Positions 10,801-23,200 of a stretch of 64,000 nt of DNA are shown here, one piece after another; the first letter of the stretch is position 1, and every line of letters starts with the position of its first letter. The stretch is taken from contig CM055266.1 of NCBI GenBank assembly GCA_029237695.1, positions 9,379,805-9,443,804 of the forward strand, given 5' to 3'. The notes beneath the pieces are model-generated. The model worked only from the letters and a program-made list of their open reading frames with translations. It searched no databases and had not been told where the DNA came from. The position numbers and the translations under genes are program-made. This DNA comes from Conchocele bisecta (taxonomy: Eukaryota; Mollusca; Bivalvia; Lucinida; Thyasiridae).

Positions 10801-13800
10801 ATTGAAGATAGAAACCTGACCAAAACATTTAACCGGACTCCAACGCCATAAGCTCTCCATATTGGCCAAGCCAGGGATATTGTCATTCCGATCACATGGA
10901 TCTACATCATTCGCAAATATTAGAAAAGGTCTCCAGTGTTTAAAGGGTTAATTACAGAGGTTAATACGTAGCTAGACTTACCCAACTCCGCTGGTCATGC
11001 CGATGAGCAGTTTGAAGTCGACAGAGTTCATGTCTGGGGGCTTCCACTTCAACACGTTGTGGCACCGCCCAGCCACATACGGCTACAAACACAGATATTA
11101 TACAACATATTTGTGGATGCGACTGGAGGAATGGGGCTTATGGTATTTGTGACCAGTGTAGCTCCTGATCAAATAGCACACTCCTGTAGCCCGATAATGA
11201 TCTTTATTGCTTGTTAGAAGCATGATGGGTGTTTCATTGATGGAATGTCGAACAGTGCAGATCCTGATCAGACTGTGCGGATGCACAGGCTGATCTGGAT
11301 CTACACTGGTCGCAAAACCCATAAGTCCCATTTCTCCAGTCACAGCCATATATAGCTGACTATATAGTGACACACATGTCCTAAGGGGCATTTTAACCGC
11401 CTGCGGCCCATATACACCATTATCCCAGTCCAAGGTTTGAGCCTCCACTCGGGCTGAATATGGCCCGTTGGTGAGCCGCCAGCTAGTTAAACTAGAAAAT
11501 GTCAACGCACTTAGGGTCTCTATAGGTGATTTGAGAAACTCTTACAAAAACTTCAAAAATATAAACAGACAGACGGACAGACAGGGCGAAATGGTATCAA
11601 TTGCCTGTCTAATGCCTGGCATATAGGATAAAAAATTTTGGGAAGTACTGATGTTTAGAGATATAGTGTCTCATAAGTCAAAACTGGCTGGGCCTTTCAA
11701 TAGGATAACTACAATAGACAACATTTTATTTTTTACTCATATACGTACATCGGGTATAGGCTGGAAGACCAAACCATCCACCTCGTGGCTGACTTGGCTG
11801 GCAAAATCCCCTTCCAGGATCTACAACACATAGCCAGCAGATTGCATTGACTGATTGTTGTTTTCTTCATCTGTTAGGTCATGTCATGTTATAGCCTGTG
11901 CCTCGGAGTTTAAATCGGTAGGACAGACATGTTTGGTAATACATACTAGTTTTAGCTGGCTGAAGCCAGACAACCTAGGTGTAATTCTGATGCAATAGCA
12001 AGTAATGTCATCCAGAGGCCTATTTCACTAACATGGCAAAGTACATGTATACTTATTTAGCAAAGTATACTTTGAGTGAAAATTTGCAATTTAAGAATAC
12101 ATTTATTATACTGAATGTATTACATTATCACAGCCATTTGGCTGTGATAATGTAATACATTCAGTATAATAATTCTGCATACTTTTAATCATCAAATATA
12201 TGCAGTCGTTAGTTCTATATGAAATAATGCATTTCGGGAAAAATAAATGATTACTTTGCTAGATAAGTATGCTTTGCAAATTTGATGAAATCGGCTACTG
12301 ATGATATATAACGAGCTTCCGGGAGATTGGTGGTCAGTGGACAAAGTGCTCACTAGTGCTATACGCTCAGATTGGCTGGTTAGAAGGTTGGACCGGCAGC
12401 GTCTTCAACATACGCTAGTCTGTAGTGTAATTTTCCAGAGAATATGTTCTTTACTGCATCAAATTTATTACACTAGTTGGCAATATAATGAAAATATGGA
12501 TGATGACAAATACGTATATGAAGTTTCAAGTCAATCGGACCTTTGGCAACAGAGATAATAGGTAGCCTAAAAGATTTAACGCAAATCTCAGACAATTTCA
12601 CAGAAAAACAGGGTGGAGACTTATCTGATGTATGGTAACAGAAATTGTAGGTAGTCGAAAACTTTAATGCAAATCTCGGACAGACAGATGGATGGACGTG
12701 GTGGCGATTATATATACAAGAATTCCGCAGAATCAAATGTCTCGCCTTGTTCCACCTTGACCTTGACACTGGGGCCTTGACCTTGACCCTGGGGCCCCGA
12801 GGATAGTCCTATATTCATGTACATATCATAGTAAAGGTATGTATAAAGTTTGATGACTGTAGCTGATAAGGTGTTGAAGTAATGACCGTAACACAAAAAC
12901 ATAACATTGAATGATGCCGCCGCCGACGACTCCGGAAAAGCAAAACCTTACGTCTCGCTTTCCGCTTTCGGGGGCGAGACAATAAAACCCCCAAAAATTT
13001 TCAAGGTCAATATAACTGTTTGTCGAAATGGGCCTAAAGAGCAGGGGGCCGTTTCACTAAACTTTGTACGACTGAAATGTTCGTAAGTGGAAAATCATGG
13101 TTTTCTTCTGATGGATTTACATTTATTGAACATAGGCTGCAGCCTATGCTCAATAAATGTAAATCCGTCAATTGAAATTTCCAGACGATCCTTAATTTGC
13201 ACTTACGAACATTTTAGTGAAACGGGACCCAGATGCCAGAGACGAAATTATACACCATGAAACGATCCACACAATTCCATACCTTTCTGGCTGTAGAGAC
13301 ATCCCAAAATGGTTTTGCCCGGACGGCGAACGGCTCCTGTGCTTTATCCAGCTGGCCCTGCTGCACTTTGGTATTGCGAGCCCCGACTATTTCCTTCTCC
13401 ATGCACAAGAGGCGGCGCTCAAAATCTGTTTTGCCGACATCTTGGCCCTGTAACCGAGTATTCGGAATATATGGGAAGGATGATAGTGAATTTACATGAA
13501 CTGTACAGTATTACTAACAAGACCGCCGCCAACTGCATGGATCCCATCGCTGTGGTGGTTGGATCATAAATATGCACATGAAATTTTAAGCCAATCGCTC
13601 GTACATTAAAGAAGTTACACGAGAATGGACAAACGCACATGAATCTACTGAATGTGAAATTGCAAAGTTAACTGACCTTAACCTTGGGCACAATGGGAGG
13701 AGCATGGGTGGGGCAGGGAATGAAAATATGAATGATGAGAAATATATCATGCACATGAAGTTTCAAGCCAATCACTCGTACAGTAAAGCAGTAAAAAGAA

Positions 13801-14172
13801 GAGAATGGAGAAACACACACGCATCTACTGAATGTGAAAAGTCGGTCATACACTAAAGAAATTATAGCAGAATGGAAAATGTGTCGAACAGACAGAGGGA
13901 TAGATAGACTAACGGACAGATGACTTTTACATCCCTATATGCCATTTTCGCTATGCGATTGGATAATAAGTGATGTCAATCAACTGATAGACAATTTGAA
14001 TAACCTGGACCATGTATAAGTGCATTGTCAATTTCTTCACGGAAGATGGTGATATTTTTATACATGTAAGTTAAGCGGAGCTAGTATTGTGAAACCGATA
14101 CTTACATAATAATGAGAGCAAGCTTGAAGAACATTATTTGCCAATTACTCGTTGAGTTTGTCCTCTAGTTTG

Positions 14173-14208
<36 letters not shown>

Positions 14209-17200
14209 TGAAATCGCGATGGCTCAAAATGCCACGGGCCTGCATATTTTGTTCAAGTGATCGCATCTTTCGAGCCATCGCATCTTGCGATTTTGGTATA
14301 TTTGTCGACTACTGTACCCGTCGGATTTAGGAAATAACGAGGCATAATAGTGTATCCATGTTTTAGATGACAATAGTATTTATTCGTAGATTAAAGTTAT
14401 CATGTGAAATTAAATAAACTGTATTTAAATGTATTTACAAAACTGTCTTTATTTCAATTATTATCAAAGGAGAAAAGCTCCAGTATTTACTATAAATAGT
14501 GGCGCACATAATTAATGTCGCAGGTGGTTGTGACGTCATTCGAAACAGTAGTTTCGTTGTAACTCCCGGGTAGCCACGAATAATATGAGGACCACTAGAA
14601 CGTGGGTTACTAGGGTTCCAACTCGACTTGAACCCAGCAACGACTCTGGTTGTTCCTGTGATACTCGGGTTACTCGAGTATACTCGAGTTGCCGAAGCCC
14701 ATAATATTTAATAAATCGCCGTATATCGTTGATCGCAATCAACAACGTTAACGGTCAAATTACACCACTTTAGGCAATTAACTGGACTTGAAAAGAAACC
14801 ACATTTCACAGGCTCAGCCTTTGATCGTATTAAGTTGTGACGCGGTGGTGTGAAAATTATCCAAACACAAATTTCGACATGACTTTCGAGTCATCGTATA
14901 GCAAAATAGCGGGAAATGGTGTCCGCGGGACTTGAAAAATGTTTTGAGTGATCGCATTTTTCGAAGAGTTGCATTTTGAGCCATCGCATGTAATTTACAT
15001 TAAACATATAGGGAAAATTATCGGGACCGCGATGCTATTTCGAGCGAGCCCAACATTACGAGCCATCGCATTTCGAGCCATCGCAATTTCACTGTACATA
15101 TATATATACAATGTATATATAATTCCAGCACAAAAATATTTACACAATTCCCTAACATTTGATTGGTCCGTAGCAAGTCTCTGTCCAAAATTTATATCCC
15201 AGTAAACTCCCACACCGAACTACTTTCCGTAATCGTCAGGCGCAGTTAAAATAAATCTTAACAAAACGGAAAATAAACGCATTTTCTTGATGAATTTATT
15301 TCAAATGCTGGAATTATAAGGAATGAATGGCCTTTTTGTGGAATTTATCGGGGATATAAACTTGGAAAAGTCGCGGGAATACTGGACGAGGCCTTTCGGC
15401 CTTCGTCCAGTATTCCCGCGACTTTTCCAAGTTTATACCCCGATAAATTCCACAAACGGCCTTGTCCAGTATTCCCGCGACTTTTCCAAGTTTATATCCC
15501 CGATAAATTCCACAAAAAGGCCATTCATTCCTATAGTAAATATTGTTTTATGAGCTATACAAGCAGTTGATTATTCAGTAAGTGGATCGGTTTAAACTAA
15601 TGACCGAGAATGTAGCTACTAATTTCATTTAATATTGCGCACACCCTAGACAAAGTTACCTGTCAGAAAATTACCTGTCCGACTACTATTACCCTAGGAG
15701 ATCACTACAGCTATTTGGAGCTAAGAATAAAAGAAGAAGACGAACAGTGTAGGTAATTGAACAATTTGTTTGGTATACTGGGACTGGAGAAATGGGTCAT
15801 ACGGCATTTGTGGCCAGTGCCGATCTGCCAGCTCACTCCTTATTTGCTAGCACTCTGGTCGCAATGGCTTTAAGGCTCAATTCTCCAGTTATATTTGTGG
15901 TTTTCTAAGTAACTTGCCCAAATGTGGCTGCGACTGGAGAAATGGGACGCATGTGTTTCACGACCAGTGTAGCTCCAGATTAGCCTGTGCATCCGCACAG
16001 TCTGATCAGGATCTGCACTGTTCGCTATTCCATCAAGGAAACACCCGTCATACTTCCAACAAGTAATATAAATTGTTATCAGGCTACAGGAATGTGCTAT
16101 TTAATCAGGCGCTACACTGGTCACAACCGAGCTCGTTTCAAATGAATGTGGTTTGAACTTCGCTGAACAATAACATGGTGACACAGAAGAAAGGGGGACT
16201 GGAACTTACCTCAAACTTAACGATATCGTAGACAAGGTATCTGGGTACAATCTGGCCATTGACTGTGTCCAAGATCATTTCTCCATCCAGTAGAGTGTTT
16301 TCTATGTGAGACTTGAGATCTTTCCTCCGGGGAAACTGTAACACAGCGTAAAAAATTAAAATAAGAAATATTCAGGGATTCCGCTGGCGATCGCCACTTT
16401 CGCAATTGGCGATAAAAATAAACAGTTGGGGATAAAAAATTACAATTTTTTTTTTTTTTTTTAAATTTTCGATTTTGTTTTTAAATTTTGTTTTGGGATT
16501 TTGATTTTTTTTTTGGATGTGGCGATTTTTTTATTTTCCCCACGGAATCCCTGATATTGATGGGGATTACGGGACTTGTGATCAGTGTAGCTCCCAACAA
16601 ACAGCACACTCCTGTAGCCTGATAATGATCTATCTTGCTTATTAGAAACATTATCATGATTATGGGTGTTTCATTGTTGGAATGTGAATGGTACAGATCC
16701 TGATCTGACAGCCTATGTGGATGCACAAGCTGATAATTCCAGCACAAAAACTCCATGCCGAACTACTTTCCGTAACCGTCAGGCGCAGTTAAAATAATTC
16801 TTAAGAAAATGGAAAATAAACACATTTTCTATATGAATTTATTTAAAATGCTGGAATTATAAGGAATGAATGGCTTTTTTGTGGAATTTATCGGGGATAT
16901 AAAATTGGAAAAGTCGCAGGAATACTGGGCGAGGCCTTCCGGCCTTCGTCCAGTATTCCCGCGACTTTTCCAAGTTTATACCCCGATAAATTCCACAAAA
17001 AGGCCATTCATTCCTATAATATTAATCTACACTGGTAAAAACAACAACATAAGCCCCATTTCTCCAGTCATAGCCACATATCTAAGCAGGGGATGCTAAA
17101 TTCTCATAGGAAAATCTATCATCATAGGAAAATCTTTTTTTCGCAATAAAATCAATCATCAAATAATTTTTCTTTCGGGAGGGTGACTTTTTTGTTATTG

Positions 17201-20200
17201 ATGAAAAAGTACTTACTTTTAAATATTTTTTAGATTTAATGTGTTTAATGTGTTTAATGGCCAAAAGTTTGTCGGCAGCAAAACGTGGAACAGACAGTAG
17301 ACTGGTATTCTCTATTTCTTGTGATCAGAGGCAGCCCGTTTCTCCCGGGATAATGCACATGACATGACAGAGGATCATTGTATTGGGGGTAACTTGCATA
17401 TCAAGGACTTTCATAAGAGACAAAATGTGCGATAAATCATGAAAAATATTTACAAAACTTACAATATTTTCCGTACATGATGTTGAAAGTTGAGGAAATG
17501 TTCAGAGCAAATATGAAATGATTCTGCAGTTGCTATGAAAATTTTGCGAACATTCAATGTGATTTACAGAAAATATCACAGTTTCTGTAAATCTTACATC
17601 TTCTTAGGGACAAAATCACATGGCTCGTCTCATTTCTGAAACCTATGTTCTCACCTGTAAATTAGGTACATGAAATACTGTGTTGTCTCTGTCGACCAAG
17701 TACACCTTGTCTGCACCGTTAATGAGCATCATGAATCTGGAACACAATTCCCTGAGATTAAGCTGGAACACAATTCCCCGGGATTAAGCTGGAACACAAT
17801 TGCCCGGGATTAAGCTAGAACACAATTCCCCGGGATTAAGGTGGAACACAATACCCCGGGATTAATCTGGAACACAATCCAGCTTGAACACAATTCCCCT
17901 GAGATTAAGCTGGAACACAAATCCCCCTAGAACACAATTCTCCCGAGATTAAGCTGGAACACAATTCCCCAGGATTAAGCTGGAACACAAGCTGGAACAC
18001 AATTCCCCGGGATTAAGCTGGAACACAATTCCCCGAGATTAAGCTGGAACACAATTCCCCGGAATTAAGCTGGAACACAATTCCCCAAGATTAAGCTGCA
18101 GCATAATTCCCCAAGATTAAGCTGCAGCATAATTCCCCCCGAGATTAAGATGAATAGAAATTCCTCTATGTACAAGAAGCTGAGAGATCATTAGAATCAC
18201 TACTGTAACACAAAGTTGAAAGTACGAAAATTCCATATTTACTAAGGGCTATAACTATAAGGATGAAAAAAAAAATAGGTTATTGAATCTATACGGAACT
18301 ATATTTTGGTGGACGAGCTTGTTTTGAAGCGATTCGGTCCACCGAACGAAGGAGTCCACCGAAATATATTTACATCAGATATAGTATTAACATATTATTG
18401 CATGCTTTCATATTCACGGGAACCATCTATATCCAGAAAATGAATGAAATGTGACATGTCAAAATCAGTGAAATTCCAATCTAAAACCAGTGAGTGACTC
18501 TTCAAATCATGCATGGATTTAATTATTGTGTAATGTATTATTTATGTATACAATGTACAGAGCTCCAGATAAGCTGCGTATTTGCGTAAATACCCAATTA
18601 AAATTGCCAAAAACCCAATTGAAATCAGAAGTAGTGAGTATCAAAAAGCATGGTACCTTTATCATGCTGCAGAAAACAATAAACAGACCACAATATAGCA
18701 TATTTTTCTTATGTTTCCATGCAAACACATCTTGGTATTTAATTAGAATTGTCTCCAAGGAGACAATTATAATGAAATGCCAAGATATGTTTTCATTTCG
18801 AAACAAACCATTCAATAATTGCTGTCTGTTGATGTGTAAACAGTAGTGTGATTTAATTTTACCCAATTAAAATTTTGAAATACCCAATTGCTTCAGAAAT
18901 GATGGAGTGACAATACTCAATTACTAATTCCTTATCTGGAGCCCTGAATGTATATCTAATTAATTTTCTATGGCCTAACCTATTTTATTCCACATATACA
19001 CTTTCGTTGAAGTATACAGTTCAAATGATTGCAGGTTGTGTTGAGTAGAAAATTATCTAAAAGTGAGCTAAGACAATCATGTGATTCTCGCTGCCAGGAT
19101 TGTGATTCACGTTGCCATGAGTAACCACACAGAAATGAAGCGAGTGAAAGTGTGAATGTGTTAACAGAAATGACGCGATTGAAAGTGTGAATGTGTTACC
19201 TGGTGCCGTCGGCCTTCCAGCTACACTTGTAGCCCTTCTGTCTCAGGAATTCCAGGTTCTTTACATCCATCGACACCGGCTGGGAGCCCGGGAAACCCCT
19301 GTGGCAGAATAACATGGTGAATACATGTACAGAGAGATTTTGTTCAGAGTTTACATGTTGTGCTTTTGGTTTGACCAGTAGCCGATTTCATCAAAATTGC
19401 AAAGTATACTTTCCTAGCAAAGTATACTTTGAGGGAGCAATCATTGATTTTTCCGAAATGCATTATTTCATGCAGAACTAACGATTGCATATATTTGATG
19501 ATTAAAACTATGCAGAATTATTATACTGAATTTATTACATTATCACAGCCAAAATTGGCTGTGATAATGTAATAAATTCAGTATAATAAAAATTTATAAA
19601 ATGATCCTAAAATTGAAAATTTCTCCCTCAAAGTATACTTTGCTAGGAAAGTATACTTTGCAATGTTGATGAAATCGGCTACTGAGCTCCAGATAAGTTT
19701 TGTATCTAAAGAGTATAGTACGCTCAGATTTCAAATTCAATGAGTATTTTACCTTTACAAATGTATTATTGATTTTCTTCCTTATTATTTGTTGCAAATT
19801 ATAAAATTCACCAGCACATTTATGAAGGTCAAAAGGTCAATGTCATATTAAGGGCAGGGTTGATGTGTGGCATTTGTTCACAAGTATGATGTATTGAAAT
19901 ATTAAAGTAATCCATCACAAGATATAGAAGTTATGACAGAAATGAAAAGCTCTGGCGAACTTATTAATGTGTGAAAAAGTTCATCAATGTTGTCAAGGTC
20001 AAAAGGTCATATTAATCGCAGCATGGATGTGTGGCATTTGTCCACAGATATACAGTGTTGACATATTTAAGTAAACCTTCAAGCAATATAGAAGTTTTAA
20101 CATAATTTTGAAACTCCGGCGAACTTCTTAATGTGCCGGACACACGGACGGACACACAGACACAGTCCAAACACTGTATGACTACGGCTCTACCGAGACT

Positions 20201-23200
20201 GGGGGCATAATTTTTTAAAAAATTCACTTATTTGAGCTGCAAAAAGCAACTGTTTGCTTTTTGCAGCTCAACTAAGTAAATTTTCAGCTTTATTACATTA
20301 CTTTCACTACTCAATCTGAAAATCAATGCGTATTTTCACATTGCTGGGAGTATTTTGAACTTTCACTTTTGATAATCAATGCGTATTCTGCTAAAATAAG
20401 TGTGTAAAATTTGCCAATACGCACCTTATCTGGAGCTCTGTTCGACACACGTTTACCAGAAAACCGCTTTTTGTGGTTTTGTGTGTTTCCCCATTATATC
20501 TTCTGACACTGTGCGTGCTCAGTGATGCAACAACGTTTTTGGTATATCTGTAATCTTAAATATCCTAAATTTTTGGACACCATTTGTTTTATAAGGGTTT
20601 CCCAAAATAAATTGTTTGTTTGTTGGGGTTTAACGACCTATCAACAGCTAAGGTCATTTAAGGCCCGGTCAATGGGTTTAGTACTAAATCCCATATATTA
20701 CCTGTACAAGTACATGTACATGTTCAAGTACAAGTACAAATGGGGGGGGGGGAATCCCAAAATTAGAACTGAATATTTACAATAACAAAACTATATATTC
20801 AGCCCTGAAATCAGAATAATCCTGATCTGATGCAAGGTCCTCGCCACACCAGAATCACTTGGCCCCTCCCAAAAGCAGTAGGATCAGTAATAATCTTAAT
20901 ACTTGTATAATGGGCAATAACCCACTTCAACTCCCAGGTAACCAAAGAGCCAAAGATAACAAGAGCTGTAGGAGAACAGCATAGCTCGACTACGAGGGTT
21001 GTCGATGTACACATAGCTTGACAAAGAAGGTGGCTGCGGCCTGCATAAAAACCTTAACCAAGGTTGACTAAAAACATTAAACAAGGGATTATTGATGTAC
21101 GTCACTAGGAGATAAAGTTTTCCAAGTATGGTTGCTGTAGGCCCAGGAGTATTCCATATACAAGCTTGACTAAAAACCGTAACCAAGGGGAGATAACTAT
21201 GTAATCCAAGGATAAAAGTAGGTCAAGGTCAAATATAGGTCAGGGATTATTGATGTACATCATTAGGAGATGAAGTTGTCCAAGTATGGTTGATGTAGGC
21301 CCGGAAGTATTCCATATACAAGCTTGACTATAAACATTAACCAAGTAATTGAAGGTTAAATGCAGGTGAAGGTAAAATAAAGGTCAGGGGTTATTGATGT
21401 ACATCCCTATGAGAAAAAGTTATCCAAGTATGGTGTCTGTATGCACAATAGTATTCCATCTACAAGCTTGACTAAAAACCTTAACCAAGGTTGAGTAAAA
21501 ACCTTAACCAAGGGGAATTAAGTAAGTAATTTAAGGTTAAATGTAGGTGAAGGTCAAAAATAGGTCAGGGGTTGTTGATGTACATCACTAGGAGATGAAT
21601 TTGTCCAAGTATGGTTGGTGTAGGGCCATGAGTATTCCATCTACAAGGTTGACTAAAAACCTTAACAAAAGAGAATTAAGTAAGTAATTCAAGAGGAAAT
21701 GTAGGTCAAGGTCAAATATAGATCAGGGGTTATTGATGTACATCACTATGAGAAAAGGTTGTCCAAGTATGGTGTCTGTATGCACAATAGTATTCCATGT
21801 ACAAGCTTGAGTAAAAAGCTTAACCAAGGTCGAGTAAAAACCTTAACCAAGGGGAATTAAGTAAGTAATTCAAGGTTAAATGTAGGTCAAGGTCAAATAT
21901 AGGTCAGGGGTTGTTGATGTACATCACTAGGAGATGAAGTTGTCCAAGTATATTGGTGTAGGGCCAGGTGTATTCCATCTACAAGCTTGACTAAAAACGT
22001 TAACCAAGGGGAATTAAGTAAGTAATTCAAGAGGAAATGTAGGTCAAGGTCAAATATAGATCAGGGGTTGTTGATGTACATCACTAGGAGATGAAGTTGT
22101 CCAAGTATGGTGGGTGTAGGGCCAATAGTATTCTATATAGAAGGTTGACTAAAAACCTTAACCAAAAGGAATTAAGTAAGTAATTGAAGAGGAAATATGT
22201 AGGTCAAGGTCAAATATAGTAGCTCAGGGGTTATTGATGTACATACCTATGAGAAAAGGTTGTCAAAGTATGGTGTCTGGATGCACAATAGTATTCAATG
22301 TACAAGCTTGAAAAAAAACCTTAACCAAGGTGGACTAAAAACCTTAACCAAGGGGAATTAAGTAAGTAATTCAAGAGGAAATGTAGGTCAAGGTCAAATA
22401 TAGATGAGGGGTTATTGATGTGTATCACTAGGAGATGAAGTTGCCCAAGTATGGTGGGTGTAGGGCCAGTAGTATTGCATATACAAGCTTGACTAAAAAC
22501 CTTAACCAAGGTTGACTAAAAACCTTAACCAAGGGGAATTAAGTAAGTAATTCAAGAGGAAATGTAGGTCAAGGTCAAATATAGATGAGGGGTTATTGAT
22601 GTGTATCACTAGGAGATGAAGTTGTCCAAGTATGGTGGGTGTAGGGCCAGTAGTATTGCATATACAAGCTTGACTAAAAACCTTAACCAAGGTTGACTAA
22701 AAACCTTAACCAAGGGGAATTAACCAAGTAATTCAAGAGGAAATGTAGGTCAAGGTCAAATATAGATCAGGGGTTATTGATGTACATCACTAGGAGATGA
22801 AGTTGTCCAAGTATGGTAGGTGTAGGGCCAGTAGTATTCCATATACAAGCTTGACTAAAAACCTTAACCAAGGCGTGACGGTGACGCCGACGCCGGGGTG
22901 ACAACATAAGCTCTACTTATTCTTCGAATAGTCAAGCTAAAAATCAGTATATCTGTAATCTGTAGGTTTCAGGAAACCAGTTTTTGAGTTTTTGTTTCAA
23001 CACGCATGCACATGTTTTTTTTAGAGGAAATGTTAAGTCATGAAAAAAACGGCATTTCCAAGGTGTATGATCACGTGGTACTAACAACAACAACAAGTAC
23101 TGAAACTGCCAGAATCTATCCGATTCAATGTATGTATTCTTTTATATTGTCCTTATTACGTAACAGATTTTGATGAAATATGGCGCATCAAACGCGTCTT

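Noticed and set aside
10220..11085. TATGTGGCTG at the exon 16 donor and inside exon 15, suggesting that a foldback element supplied splice sites or coding sequence
   Set aside because: The match is only ten bases and the rest of the element arm does not follow, so chance is the simpler reading.
15323..15553. Open frames encoding [11 protein letters not shown]...EKSREYW at several places (15323, 16866, 33462)
   Set aside because: They are translations of the palindromic arms of the composite foldback, appear on both strands, and carry no conservation of a protein.
17731..18155. CRISPR array at the 26-bp repeats
   Set aside because: Units are contiguous with no unique spacers, and the DNA is eukaryotic; it is a minisatellite.
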